This document shows positions 1-12,332 of a DNA stretch of 64,000 bases, in pieces; positions within the stretch are counted from its first letter, which is position 1; the number at the start of each line of letters is the position of its first letter. The stretch is from Pestalotiopsis fici W106-1. Lineage: Eukaryota > Ascomycota > Sordariomycetes > Amphisphaeriales > Sporocadaceae. Made by a program: the position numbers and the translations under genes. The notes under the pieces are model-generated. The model saw only the letters and a program-made list of their open reading frames with translations. It did not search any database and had not been told where the DNA came from. The stretch spans positions 6,278,618 through 6,342,617 of the forward strand of contig NW_006917091.1 in NCBI RefSeq assembly GCF_000516985.1. The letters run 5' to 3'.

Positions 1-63
1 ATATCATGGCTTCCAGTTTTGGAACGTGGCTTGGGCTATGTCTAACTAGAGAAAATTTACTAG

Positions 64-2607
64 TACGCACAATACTCGCACAGAATGGTCGAGAGGCCAC
101 AGCAAGAAATGCTGCAAAAGTCTCGTCCTCACGATTCTTTCTTTGGCATGAAGGGTCCGGAGCCTAGACCGAGCTCGATAGCCACGGAAATCGTAGACAC
201 GGATTGGGATGAAGATGATATCAATAGCGAGATTGAAGATGACGACCCGAACTCTCCCAGATTGAGTCTGAACTCGGTAGGTTTTTTCACATTTTTCGGT
301 CTATATTAAGAGATCATGACACAGACTAACACAAATTTATAGTCGGGCCAGCAAAGTGTAACCACACTTTCCTCGTACGAGGAGGTACAGACGCCCAGGT
401 CGAGTAGAGCGCGCACAGCATTTCCTTTCGAGTTTGACATCAAGCCGGTGGAGGGACCTAGAGGACCACATCTCTTTCGCATGTCCGCGACGTCGACAGA
501 ATCCTTCGAACTTCAGGATGCCCTATCTCTTTCGCCAATCACACCAAGGGCTCCCAAGCCTATTGAAACGGAATTCCGCTTTCACCTCGCCCAGGAGCAA
601 ATGCCTCCGCGATCAAGAAGCACCCCGTTCCAATTTTCGCATGAGAATCTCGATCAATACGATCTGCCAGAATGGTCACCAGAGATGGTTGCGCAGTGGA
701 TGCTCAATGCCGACGTTGAAGCCACAGTTGCGGAGAAGTTTATCGAAAATGATATCAATGGAGAAATTTTGATCACTCTCAAGTCTGAGGACATGAAGGA
801 GCTTGGAATATCGTCTTTTGGCATGCGGACGGCGGTATGGAATCATATATGCGAGCTCATCAAGTCGAAGCCAGAGTCACCTCGACCAGAGACACCCATT
901 GAGGACGAAGAATGCAAAGAGGTCAGGAGGGAACGAAGGAAGCTTGAGAGATGTGAAGATGATGTGCGGCCACGACGCGGCCACAGCAAGCGACGTCTCA
1001 ACAAGCCGTCGCACGAAGATATCATCTCACCTCTCGAGTCGGTGTCAATCGTCGGAATTGAGCAGGTCATGCCGAAACCTCACAAGTGCTCCAAGGGCGA
1101 AAACTGCAAGACCTTTAGAAGGCAGCAGCGCATGATTGATCAGTTTATGAAGGAGCATCCATTTGCGGACACCAGCGGCGGGCGTATTCTGGTCGCAGGC
1201 GACCCTGGAAATGCCGCCACTGCACCGGCTCTGAACCGTCAACCCTCGACGGAGGCTCTGCGTCCCATGTCGGATGCGGTTCCTTCCGTTGTCGCTTCAT
1301 CGGACGTGCTTGGACCTGGCGCAGGCATCGGACCTTTTCAATACCTGCAAGAGGCGACCCTGCGCAACGTGCAGCACAGAGATCCTCAGGACAATGTCCG
1401 GCAGTTTCTCGAATTCCAACAGGGCGCCTCCAACGCCAGTGAGGTGCCGCCAACGCCTCCCTTTGAGTTGTACCCGCAAACACAGGCTCCTCATGAGGGT
1501 CTGCGAAGTCTGCCTAAGCTGTCCATCCCCGGCAGACAGTCAAGTCAGACTCCTCAACAGCAACGACCATCCAACCTGCGCCAGTCGTGGGTGCCTTACG
1601 CAATGGATAAGGCCGAGGCGCTGTCGCCAGACCTCACTACCCCTGTGGCACCTTACCGGTTCGGCTCTCCCTTCTCTGAGATGGACGTCCCCGTAACCTC
1701 TGTTCCTCTTGGCCCGGTAGCACGTGATGCCTCTCAGTCAGTTCCCCCGGACATGAACTACCGAGCAGGTCCCACGGCGGTGCCAGTTCGCTCCATGTCG
1801 CGGGCATCCCGCCGGCCGTCTTTCCAGGTCATGGCTCCGCTGCAGGAGTATGCCGCTGCGTCGCCCACTTATCACAATGCTCCCACGTCGCCGGCATCAA
1901 AGCGATCCTCGCTACAGAGATCACCACCAAAGGCACCAGCTCAGAGGGGGCAGCAGAAGCCGCTCCAGGCACCGCCACGGGCACAATATCCCTGGTCCAC
2001 CAACCAGCACGCCAATTTATTCGGTAGCCTGAATGGTGCAGTATCATCGCAACCACAGGCCAGCCAAGGTGACGAGGGCATCGCGTACCAAGGACCGGTG
2101 CGCAAGCGCAAGACCAAGATGCTCCGACACGAGTGGCACGACCATTACGCGACTCTCAAGGGGACTCGGCTGGCGATCCACCAGGACGCCGGGGCCCGGG
2201 ACCGCACCCTCGAGTACGTCGACATTGACGACTACGCCATTGCGTGCTCGTCGCTGGCTTCGGGCAGCAAGCTCAACGCCGCCTTCAAGGCCATGAGCAT
2301 CTCGCGTTCCTCCAACAAGGACGGCAAGGACGATCCCGTCGCCGCCTTTAGCTTCCAGCTGATCCCGCAGGGCCGGGAGGCCTTTGGCACCCGCCTCAAG
2401 AAGCGGGAGAGCGGCATTGCTGGTGCCTCTTCTGGTCCGCTATCTGCCGGCACCGAGGGCGCTGTCAATGGTACTGGCAAGACGCACCACTTTGCTGTCA
2501 AGAGCCGCGACGAGCGCATCGACTGGATGAGAGAGCTCATGCTCGCCAAGGCGCTGAGACAAAAGGGCGAGGGCTTCGAGGTCAGCGTCAATGGCAACAT
2601 GATCTAA
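64..2607 (+). CDS. SAM- and PH-domain scaffold protein (5' partial)
   Basis: Exons 64..276 and 343..2607 join in frame across a 66 bp intron. The codons from 64 are open through the ATG at 85. The bases before them (CTAAC near 41-45, TAG at 61-63) look like the 3' end of a further intron, so the true start is probably upstream of the window and ATG 85 is only the first visible methionine. Numbering from ATG 85, a SAM domain lies at about residues 174-240 (WSPEMVAQWML onward) and a C-terminal PH domain at about 645-790, preceded by a long Pro/Ser-rich linker. A basic patch with CSKGENCKTFRR sits between them. SAM plus PH suggests a membrane- or cortex-associated signalling scaffold like fungal Boi-type proteins, but no SH3 domain is visible here. 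An A-rich tract follows the stop at 2630-2643. Confidence 0.82.
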
Positions 2608-3951
2608 AATGACCAAGAAATGAAGTTGGAAAAAAAAAAAAAAGGCGAAGACAAAATGACACTTACCCAGACGTCTTGAATGACGTGTTCTGCAAAGATT
2701 CTTTTTCTTTGTGTTTTATATAGCTATTCACTGCCAGTGGACGGCAACGACAGTGACGATGATGTTGATACACTCTGGCAGCGATGCGGACTGATTTTTC
2801 TCCATGCATGCATGAGAGAGCCAGCAAACTTCTTTTGATACCACTTTGAGCAGATGGCATAATTTTGTTTTTGTTTTTTTCCGTTTTAGTTTTTGCTTTT
2901 CATCTAAATACCCCGACCGTCAGCGTTGGCAGCATTGGGACTCGCGATCATATATAGGAATACAATTACACTCCCTTCATATACCACGTTTTGCAAATCC
3001 GCCGTGACCAGTTCTGTTTCTCCATGGCCCACCATTATGAACTCCTCAAGATGATCTGATTTTATTATTGAAATGTTTCCGTTATTGATTTGAATTATAA
3101 TGTCAGCTCGATTTTTTTTTTATCTGGCATCTTTTCCCATTCTTTTCATCTCCTGGGCGTTTGAACATCATAGGTAACCTACAGCATGAGTCACATCAGG
3201 ATAACGACATGGCATACTCATTGCACCAGGCCATTTCCTTTTTGCAATCCCGACTCGAACCAGAAAAAAAAAAAAAAAACAATTGCTCACCTTGTGGTCC
3301 GGTGCGGCGCAAATTGGAACCTGGATAACTTGTTCAGCTTTCTCGGCACATTGCCGCCCAATAGACCCCCAACAGCGGACCAAGCCCTTGATTGGCGAGT
3401 AATGATGCAACTTCCTCGGCCAGTTGTAGTGCATTCAAAACTTTGCCCCAAGCAATAATCCGGAACCGAGAGATTAGGTTGGGACTGGTGTCGTGACGAG
3501 ACGGGTCTGGGAGGGTCGTCTGTGTACGGAGTGGGCGGTAGTGGTACGTAGAGGCGAGTGTGTCAGGTCTACCATCTCGATTCCATGAACGTGGCCGCCC
3601 TTCTTCAGTCGTTTGATTTGCCATTATTTTATTTTATTTTTGGCAATGACTACCTAAATCATATTTCATGATTCAAAGGCATCGCCCATCTCCCGGGAAA
3701 AGGGCCAAGGAACTTCCAAGATCTTTTGACCATGGCATTCAAATTTTCTTTGCACATGCAAGTCTGGTTTTGAGCTCTTCAAATGCTTTAAGAATACAAA
3801 AATAGTACATATATTTTTTATATCACAAGAGGCTCTAGTCACGGATATGCGTCCGCCCATTTTTGCACGTAGTCTATCGTACATTCAGGCTGATTCCTCT
3901 GTACAACGCCCGTCTCTCTTTTGCCAAATTCTTTTCGGGGTTCCGATTTGA
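2608..3951. other. Intergenic region, no gene seen
   Basis: A 1.3 kb stretch between two convergent genes. It is rich in T runs and has A tracts around 2630 and 3265-3280. Only short overlapping frames without recognisable protein are present; it probably holds the 3' UTRs of both neighbours. Confidence 0.6.
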
Positions 3952-4948
3952 TTATACCCTGAGTTCCCTCTTGGGCATGGCAATGTTGCTCACCTTCTCC
4001 CAGTCAATGCACTCCCACCAGTTCTCAACAAATTGCCTCTTTCCACCGTAACCACCAGCGCCGATGCCGTAGTCTCGGAGCCATACGTGCTCCCACGTGT
4101 TGAGGCAGAGGATCGGGGTCACATCGATACCGCCGGGTGCAACGTTCTTGCTCCACTGGGAGCCGTTGCTGGCGCCGGCACCGAGACCAGAACGGTCGAG
4201 GTACTCGGAAGCCAAGCCCGTCTTCTCGGACGAGGCGGGGCCTTCCATGGTGTTGGCGTCAACGGGCTGGCGGCGCCAGTGGGCGTCCGAGTAGGGCGAG
4301 CCGGCCAGGTAGGTGGTGAGGATGCGGTACGACTCGGCCTTGCGGACCTTGACGAGCCAGACGAAGCCCGGGCCGAACATGGAGTTGGCAATGGCGCTCA
4401 TCTCGAGGCGCAGCGTCTCCATGGAGCTGAAGGACGCCTCGAGGGAGGTCTTGAGCTGAGCTGGTATCGGGTTCTGGGGCTCTTCGCCGGCTTCGCGCTG
4501 CTGGGTCGTGGGCTCCTCTTTGGCCTTTAGGGTGTCAAAGAAGAAGTGGTTGTTGTGCAACATGGAGGCATAGTTGAAAATGGGGGCTTGCGAGGGTTCG
4601 CGCGCTGTCCTGTTGATGATCTGCCTCGTGGGCGTCTGCTCGAGCTCGGTACCTGCGAGGTGTTAGGCGACTGAATTCTCTAGAGTAGGACCGGGAGTTA
4701 GACAGGAGAAACTCACCTGCAGTCAAGATATTGAGCTTCTCGGTTGCAAATTGCATATATTGTGTGTAGGCGAGGTTGAAGCCATCTTCGGACAGCAGAC
4801 CGCGGATACCTTCGGTCGACGGCGAGCCGGCAATGGAAAGACCTGGCACGGTATGCAGATCGCGGCGGGCGAAGAACCGAGAGGCAGGGGCCTGGCGCTG
4901 CGTCGATGGCAGGCTCACTCGGGGTATCCGTAATCTCGGCTTGAACAT
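3952..4948 (-). CDS. Mitochondrial small ribosomal subunit protein mS42-like (Fe/Mn-SOD fold)
   Basis: Exons 4717..4948 and 3952..4652 join across a 64 bp intron (GTGAGT to CGCAG, branch CTAAC) to give 310 residues. The start at MFKPRLRI opens an arginine-rich, acid-poor leader typical of mitochondrial import; an upstream in-frame extension exists but looks untranslated. The mature part has the SOD N-terminal helix (NYASMLHNNHFFF) and the SOD C-terminal domain (GSQWSKN, DVTPILCLNTWEH, YGG, ENWWECIDW). In true SODs the C-terminal motif is D-x-W-E-H; here the aspartate is Asn, so a metal ligand is missing. That fits the fungal mitoribosomal SOD-like proteins mS42 (Rsm26) and mS43 (Mrp1) rather than an active enzyme. 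The choice of mS42 over mS43 is less certain. Confidence 0.82.
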
Positions 4949-7112
4949 TGTGTCTGTGTGGGTGGTTGTGGTGGGAGAATCGAAGGTTCGTCGTTCCACC
5001 TTCCTATAGCCTGGCCAGGAGCTCGAAGATGATGTCGCGCGAGGCGTCAACTTTTTTCAAAATGCTAGAGGCGCCGGCGACCCCTGCAAAACTGGCAGAG
5101 CGAATGGGAATGGATGGCGCTTGTCTGGATTGGGTCGACTAGCGGCGGAACCAAAACGGCAGAAGCTCGGGGGGTCTCAATGGGCTTGTAAGCCTGCAGC
5201 TGGTGGGTGACAGTAGTCACTAACTTTTCTGTTGGCATTTTTGATACAACTACATTCATACTTGCAACTATATATCAAACTCTAGGGAGACTCTTGTTAT
5301 TATTACTTTTCGCTCTAGCTTTATTATGAAATGAGACACCAACTGATTGCAAAATAGCAACACATGAACTTTAAGAATGAGGACGCAAATGGTAAAGCCA
5401 TGCATAAGTCTTTCTATCCATGCTTAATCCTGTATCTTCATGTAAAACTATCCACCACATATTATACGCTCTGATCATGCCACCAATTATTTGTTATCCA
5501 GCGACAGCATATCCCCTCTTCTAAATGGCGTTCGAACGCACATGAGTCTGAGTGACTGGGTCTTCTCCCGATATTGCCCACCAAGCAGTGAACAATACCT
5601 TCCAAGAGCCCCATAGTCGTTTGGCGCAATCAGGGTTGTTTAAAGAACTCCCACGCAGTTGAGGATATCGCAAACGCCAATGGCAACCATGACAACGACT
5701 CGGATGCAAGAGGCAGCAGCAGTGAAAACTGCCCGGCGTCGAGAATCTCGCTGCTTCGCCATTTCCATTGAGCGCAATTGGCTTTTGATATGTGTCTATG
5801 GGTACTTTCTGAAGCCTCAAATTAGCTACCGGTCATTGGGTTCATGAGAAACCTTTGTACTAACAGACTTATGATGCGACGATATTCGCATAAGAAACGT
5901 ATACCGTGGCTTGGGTGTTTGCTTTTAGTCGTTGGAATCAATCCTAAGCTCAGAGGCAGCCATAAGGCGGTCTTTATTTCTCTGACAAGAAACTCTGGAC
6001 TATATATACAAAAAGTCCAGCGATCAGATGAAAGACTTCTGCCCTTCAACGCCTGGAGTACTTCACAAGCTTTTTCTGGAAGTGCGAAAAGCGTCCATTG
6101 GTCAAGGGTAATATGTGCTCGGAGGGGGTAAAAAGAGGGACGGACCATCACCAAAAATCATTTGCATCCTGGTTCGCCGCTGAGAGCGAAGGACTATAAA
6201 ATTTGGCTATCCTAGCAGAACATGGGACGAGTCCTCTATGGAGCACGGGGTCCATGGAAGCGTATCTCAGTCCAGAAGTGGGTAAAATGGTCTGATATAT
6301 GGGGATCCTCCCATAGTCTTTTGGGAATACCTATGCCGCACCGTGTTACACATTGTTGGTTCGAATCGCCATAGTCCGCACTGCGCAACTCAGTTGCGTG
6401 AAAGAAAGAACCTTGATACGCGTACAGTGCACCCATTAGACTTGTGTTTTGACTTTCAGGTATTATTGTGAGTGCGATTCGCACTCATTGGCCGGCTAGA
6501 CATCGATAGATGTAGAAGAATGCAGTTTTAAGGGTTATACATGTAGCTGATAATACTTGGTTCAGTGTGGCTTAGCAGAACGTAGCAAATATGGCAACGT
6601 CCTCATATAGGAGAATGAGGGATAGTGGAGGCTGACTTGCAAGATGTCATCCTGCAGAGTACAGGCAGGTAGACAATCTACCTTGTGAGGTGCGAGCCCA
6701 GCTGAGTACGAAAAGCGCAACGATTCTACTGGCCCAATGGAGAGCGTGGCTCTCTGATACGCCCGGTCCTGTCGACCCAGCCGAATGCAAGTGCGCCGCA
6801 CTCTCATTGGCGCCCACGCTGACCACTTCCCCTTGTGAGCATGCTTGTGGGAAAGCAGGCTATGCCAACCTGATGGGTGGTCCCCATTGCGAAGTGCGCG
6901 ACGTTCTTATTCGTCGCCTGTCGGGCCAGTCCAATTACTTAAAGGTAGGTCGACAGTCAACTTGCTTGCCTGTCTTCACATTTATTCTTCATTGCTTCAT
7001 TTCCAGCTGCGAAAAAGGATGGGCGCGACAGCTTTTCGATAGACGGTCTTGATTTTGACGATTTTCTTTTTTTGTCGAAGTAGGTAGTCATATCCCAGAA
7101 CCATAGGTCAAC
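4949..7112. other. Intergenic region, no gene supported
   Basis: About 2.2 kb of AT-rich DNA between the mS42-like gene and the zinc-cluster gene. Frames up to 120 residues exist on both strands (for example 5822-6154 and 6690-7052), but none shows a domain, splice-linked partner or sensible composition. The last 150 bp is presumably the promoter and leader of the gene at 7113. Confidence 0.55.
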
Positions 7113-9869
7113 ATGCATTCCACGGAACGGACAGCACATTCAGGCAGCCTTCGGTCCATTGCGCCCAAAACTCCGAGGGCCATCGACAATGTCCAATCGT
7201 CATCGAAGCTGTTCCAGAGGCCGCCTCGGAAACTCGACAAGGAAAAATGCGACAATTGTCGCCAGGCGAAGCAAAAAGTGAGTATTCCTCAAAGTCACAT
7301 GTTGCCAAGACTTACACCCTACACAGTGCATCGAGAAGGGGCCAGGTTGCCAGAGATGTTTCAAGAAGGGATTGACATGCTCTGGTCGCTACAAAGCTAG
7401 CAACAATTCGCCGACGTCGTCGACAGTAGCTTCCCATGATGATATCGTTCATGTCTCGCCTGGAAGTCGCTCCGAATGGCAAGAAGCCACTTCTGATGAG
7501 GAGTTATTCTCCACGCCGGATTCTGACGCGGGGTTTCAACAATGCCCGCCTGTTCAATCCCATACGTCAAAGGTCGAGGACTTCACCGGAGAAGATATCG
7601 ATCAGGATGTCAAGGATGCGTTGGACGAGCTCCGCGGTCTCAATATTGGTCTTGACATGGCAGACACTTTAGACGATGAGCAAGGTACATGAAGAAGGGG
7701 CCTAATCAGCAAGGCAGCTACAAAAAACAAGTTGCTAATTCATTCATAGAGGTTGAATCGTTTGCTCCTGAAATAGGTGTGACACATACAACTAACTCGG
7801 CTCAACCCTTGCCTCCATGCGACTGGGATGAGCTTTACGAGGCGTTCATTGCAAAGTATGGATACCCGCCATCCAAGAGACCAGATTTTATGGGCTACTT
7901 AAGGAGGCTACGATCATCAGATTCTGGCCTTGTAGAGTGTCCTTCCTGTCGCATGAACAAAGATGGAGAGTTCAAAATCGCAGAGATTAAGAATCACTTT
8001 CGATACCATCATGTCGGAGATATCGCATATGCCGACAACGACAACATGAAGCCAAAAGTATGGGCAATTGTCCGCAACTTGGCAGCAGGATTCGAAGCGG
8101 GGCAGATAATCGTCTCTTTACGAGACACCTGCGAGGCGAAACGGGAGGAATATTTCAGACGACAAACCGTACATGTCAAACCTAAGCCAAACCTGCCGAG
8201 CGTGCTTCTTCTCTTGTCCCAACTTCGAATAGTTTGCAATGGGCAACTTGTGTGTATCAGTCCCAGGTGCAGTCTCGAGCCCTTTGAGCCATCGTGGGAT
8301 GCCCTAAGAGAACACTATGAGAGCAGTCATGCAAATGACATCATAGAAACTGATCCATCCCGAGTTATCGATGTTGAGGATCATCTCAAAAAGCACGAGT
8401 ATAGCATTGCTCGTAAACTTGAGAAAGCTGAATCCATCCGCGTGGCATGGAATCGGAAGGGATGGACTTGGATGGATCGGAATTGGATTAATGTTGATAC
8501 TTCAGAGCCGATGGCTGACTTGGAGCGCATAGCCTTTGAAGCTTCTACCTACCGTCGCATACCACAAACGCGGCAATGGAGACTGGTCAAAGACCTGAAT
8601 AGGCTGTTTCGCACACGATACAAACAATTCGTCTTAGACACAGCACGGTCATCATCCGCAGAGCTCGGTGTGTTTGCCGATGATCTTGGCAGCACACTTC
8701 CAAGCGCAAAACGTCTACGCCGTCTGGCAACAAAAACATTTGAGAAGGTTCTGCGTGGAATGATCCCCAATACATTTCTTGAGATGCTCGCTTTCGGGAT
8801 GCTGTCCGAGTCTATGACCACAGTCATGCGACAGCAGGGCGTACCGTCTCTCGGCGGCCCAACTTTGGCGGACCATCTTGCGTGGGCAAACTGCATCCAG
8901 AACCAGCGGGAAAGACCATCATACGATTTGTTCGCCTGTTGGCTCAAGGATAATTTCTCCATGAATTCTAACGGCTCACCTTATACAGCAGCCACTTGGA
9001 GCGCAGAGCATGACATTTCGATACATGAGAATATGAAAAGGCACGTTTTGAACCTCATGGGAGCAAGACGTTCTGATTATTCGTTCAATTTCTCAGCATT
9101 CCTCAAGCTTGATATCTTCGCAGACAGAACTACGGGAAAGAAGGCGCCCGAGACAGTGGGTAAGGGTGGCGAAGTGACAGCTACGCCACAGAAAATCAAC
9201 GCCCAGGAAACGCCCAAACCAAATGTCAATGTCAAGCACCAGCTTATGACTCTCCGAAGCAATGTCATCTTCGTCCGAGTTTATCTGTTCATGATATGTG
9301 AGCCTACCTTCCCAATATTCGTCTAATAAGCTAGATCACAAGAGCGGAGCACTTACAATTATGGAAAACAGATATCACAGATCAGGGAGTACTTCTCATA
9401 TACTTGGGAAACCAAGAACGACAATGTCGTGTGTTCTCCTCCGGCAATCATACCGCCACGGCATACAGTATACTGCGGACAACCGAGGAGATGAAGATAA
9501 ATATAACCGATCCACTCCTCAGGGATGCACAACAGTGGGATCGCTGCGCAAGCAAGATCTTCAAAGCGGCAGAAACGATGCTTGACTTTGGTCAAGTTTG
9601 GCGCCTCGAAGAACTTCATCGTCAAATGGTATTAGAAGTGGAAGTAGGTACTGCCCTGGCGTTCATTGCTTCCGTCATTATAATCTGTCTATAGAACATG
9701 ACTTGATTGCTAACGACACTTTCAGCGTTCTGTCGAGGAGTCGACACTCCGGCGCTTTCTGTTAAACAGAATCAGTCAGCAGTGTTTCGCCGCCTGTGGC
9801 TTGATCAAGCCGGCATGCGAGAATTACAACACATGCTCAGTTTGTCAATGCACGACTTCGATTAGTTGA
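7113..9869 (+). CDS. Zn2Cys6 protein with extra C2H2-like fingers
   Basis: Five exons join in frame: 7113..7277, 7327..7684, 7750..9297, 9372..9643, 9726..9869 (828 residues). The first intron splits the zinc cluster. The cluster is canonical, with cysteines at 46, 49, 56, 63, 66 and 73 (C-x2-C-x6-C-x6-C-x2-C-x6-C), the DNA-binding domain of fungal Gal4-type factors. An acidic Ser-rich stretch follows. Two further Cys/His clusters resemble C2H2 fingers: about 237-262 (ECPSC...HFRYHH) and about 341-366 (CISPRC...HYESSH). The C-terminus is cysteine-rich (CFAACGLIKPAC, CSVCQC). No fungal_trans middle homology domain is evident. It is probably a nuclear DNA-binding regulator of unknown targets; exon 4-5 joins are the least certain. 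Confidence 0.75.
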
Positions 9870-10183
9870 TGGGTGCATTGAGGAAACATGGGAATCTCTG
9901 TGTACGATACATCGTGTTTTTACTTTTTTCCCTTGATCAGTGTTGATCAACATGATGTCTTCCTATTGAAACTTGCACTAGTCTAATTTGATTATCATTT
10001 GGGTGATGTATTGATCTATATTGCCCGACGTCTTGAATATTGGCGAGGTGCAGGCATATTTGGGTGACACCGACTAAAGTCCGGGAGCTCCGTACATGTA
10101 ATTGGTTACCGAGGTGTTGATCAGTCTACTATAGCGTACCCAGGTGCACTCTTGTGATTTCTCATGCACTATTGACAGATTGT
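9870..10183. other. Convergent intergenic spacer
   Basis: A 314 bp spacer between the 3' ends of the zinc-cluster gene and the WSC gene. AT-rich, no gene seen. Confidence 0.5.
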
Positions 10184-10801
10184 TTAAAACAGTGCTGCAG
10201 TAACCGTCAATGCCAATGCCAGAAATGCCATGTTTGCCGTCTCCATCCTGATGGCGGGGGATCCACTCTTGGTATCGGCTGTTGTGATGTTGTACAGGCT
10301 CAGCTTCAGCGCTCCTCCGCAGGCGTCCGTCTGGTTGCCATCGCAAGGAGTATTGCATTCAGCATCAGCCAATTGGACACTCAGTCTGCTCAGTTCTGTA
10401 CAAGTTTCTCAATCAGCATGCCATTTATTATCGTTGCGAAGAAGAAAAGAAATGAAACAAAACCATCCCAACGTACTATTGGCACACCAGCATTCCCGGC
10501 TATACTCGAGCCCAGCGTAGTTGTAGGGCGTGCTTTGGTTGTTGGCACAAAAGTCGAGACATATCTCGACCGTCATGGTGTCTGGCTGCGCCAGAGAGAT
10601 ATCCGGCAGGGCGCGCGCCCCCGTCGACTGTGCAATGCCCGTCGTCTCATTCCAGCATCCCACGTAGTGGTACGTCGTCGACGAGTTGTAAATCTGAAGC
10701 TCGGATGTCTCGTTGGTTCCTTGGGCGTGGGCCAAGACTGCCAAAAGGCAGGCAAGTACGAGACTTGGCAGCCGGCTGCCTTTTAATCCCAAGCGAACCA
10801 T
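10184..10801 (-). CDS. Secreted GPI-type WSC-domain protein
   Basis: Exons 10477..10801 and 10184..10395 join across an 81 bp intron (GTACGT to TACAG) to give 178 residues. An N-terminal signal peptide (MVRLGLKGSRLPSLVLACLL) is followed by one WSC domain: YHYVGCWNE, EICLDFC, YAGLEYSRECWCAN, and after the intron AECNTPCDGNQTDACGG, covering the expected cysteines. The C-terminus is a short polar spacer followed by a hydrophobic tail (MAFLALALTVTAALF) with no basic residues after it, as in GPI-anchor signals. WSC domains bind wall or extracellular carbohydrate; this small single-domain form is probably a cell-surface or wall protein. Several N-glycosylation sequons (NET, NSS, NQS, NST) support secretion. 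Confidence 0.82.
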
Positions 10802-11979
10802 GATTTTGTAGATGAAATGTTTGGAGACGGCTCAAGTTTCCAAAGTGATAGCTGAATTCTTTCCAATGTGATGTTGGCGTCTATGCTGAATTTTCACACA
10901 AATTCTGGCAGCTAGGCACTCTGCACTCACTTCAAACTTGACTCTTCTTATGTGGTTGTGTCTCGAGGCTGTCGCTTATTATGTAGATGGGAATGGATCG
11001 CAACATCAAAAAGGCATTTTTATTTGCGCAGTGCCAGCCTCTTTATTAGTTTCATTTTCTTCCCATCTGTTTGAGCCGAGAACTACAGGCCCGGAATAGC
11101 ACCGCACAGCTCCTCCCTTGGGATTGCGGGCTGGCGAGAGAGCTCGAGATTGGTCTGTCAGCAAACAATATTACAACCTCCCTGACATGGCAAGACTTTT
11201 TCTTCCTTTCTCGCCCTGCGATCTAGACCCCCAAAACCTATTTATATGGGGATGAAATGATAACGGTCTCGATTTCAGCAAGGGGGGGTATGGGTGGTAC
11301 CTAGCCAGCTGAAAAAGTCTTGACTGCACAAGATACCCAAATGCAGCACCTACATTAGTCGCCGCTGGCATGTCAATCAATGCTTGGCTTCTGGCCCTCC
11401 AGCCTGGACTTTTTTTACAGCTGCATCTGCAGTAATCAATAGAACGGCGCAGAAGGGCCTGCAGCGCCCGTGTCTCCCGTAGCGCATGTACACCCTTGTA
11501 GGACGGGAAAGAGGTTTAGCGAGCTGCTGTTTCGGCCAACGGCGAAACTCGGGCGGAACGCTGCTACCGAGAAAATCAATCATGATAAAAGAAGGGTCAA
11601 GAAACTCTGCAGACTGCAGAGAAATTTCGTGGCTGGCAATCTTGAATATATACTTATCTGGGTTCAAGATTAGAGACAGCGGGGAATCTACAGTATTATA
11701 ATGCTCACTGGCATTCCACTTATACTCCACTTTAGAGTTTCTGGGTTGTGCAATGAGCCTCTTCCAAGGTGATTATCGGCAGTGAGTCACCCGGTAAAAA
11801 CCCCGCTCAATAACTCTAACAATAGTGTTAAATCGGCAAGTTGTAGCTGTCGCACTATTTTGTTTGCCTGATATTGGCTCATGCGACGGAAGTTGCAAGG
11901 CAGAGAATATCAGAACAAAGATTATGCTTTGATCTTGTATATCAGGCGCAACATCTAAAGTTCAGATCAACTGATCACA
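10802..11979. other. Intergenic region upstream of WSC gene
   Basis: About 1.2 kb without a convincing gene. Short frames such as 11377-11730 on the minus strand have no recognisable features. The part next to 10801 is the likely WSC promoter. Confidence 0.5.
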
Positions 11980-12061
11980 TTGGCTTGGTTGGTAGCCGCC
12001 GGCGATCTCGAACCAATTGAATATTGCTTGCGCGTAGGGGTTCGATTCCTCTTCAGGCCCA
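11980..12061 (+). ncRNA. tRNA-like Pol III element, copy 1
   Basis: The element has a Pol III box A match (TGGCTTGGTTGG, 11981-11992) and a perfect box B (GGTTCGATTCC, 12039-12049) with a TTCGATT T-loop closed by AGGGG/CCTCT. A D-like arm (GGC/GCC) and an anticodon-like stem (GCGAT/ATTGC) can be drawn. A TTTT tract at 12067-12070, a few bases past the 3' end, would serve as Pol III terminator. The acceptor stem is not formed at the normal position, so this is not a standard tRNA as written. It could be a tRNA pseudogene, a tRNA-derived SINE head, or a non-canonical tRNA with an enlarged loop. Confidence 0.5.
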
Positions 12062-12332
12062 TATACTTTTACTTTTTGTTGCTTTTTATTCTCTACCATT
12101 TTCCCTTTTAGAATAATTTTTTTTTTAATTCGGCAGTTATTGCTATCCTTTTTGGAATCTTGAGCCCTCCAGATCTACCAACTCGATGTCTCCGTTACTT
12201 CAAGGTATAAAAAAAATATAGCCAACCAGACTCCATGGTAGGTTACCTCGACACAGACACCGGCGTATATGCATGACTCGCATGATATGATTCATGTACA
12301 ACCACAAAGTAGCAGGTGTTGCTTACATTCAA

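Noticed and set aside
4949..5050. Extended N-terminus for the mS42-like protein from an upstream ATG
   Set aside because: The extension is Ser/Thr-rich without presequence character, whereas ATG 4948 gives a clean mitochondrial leader.
5822..6154. 110-codon minus-strand frame in the 5-7 kb spacer
   Set aside because: No motif, no splice partner, and an overlapping plus-strand frame of similar size; not separable from chance.
6340..6400. GGTTCGAATCG resembling a tRNA T-loop/box B
   Set aside because: The closing stem does not pair and no box A lies at a suitable distance upstream.
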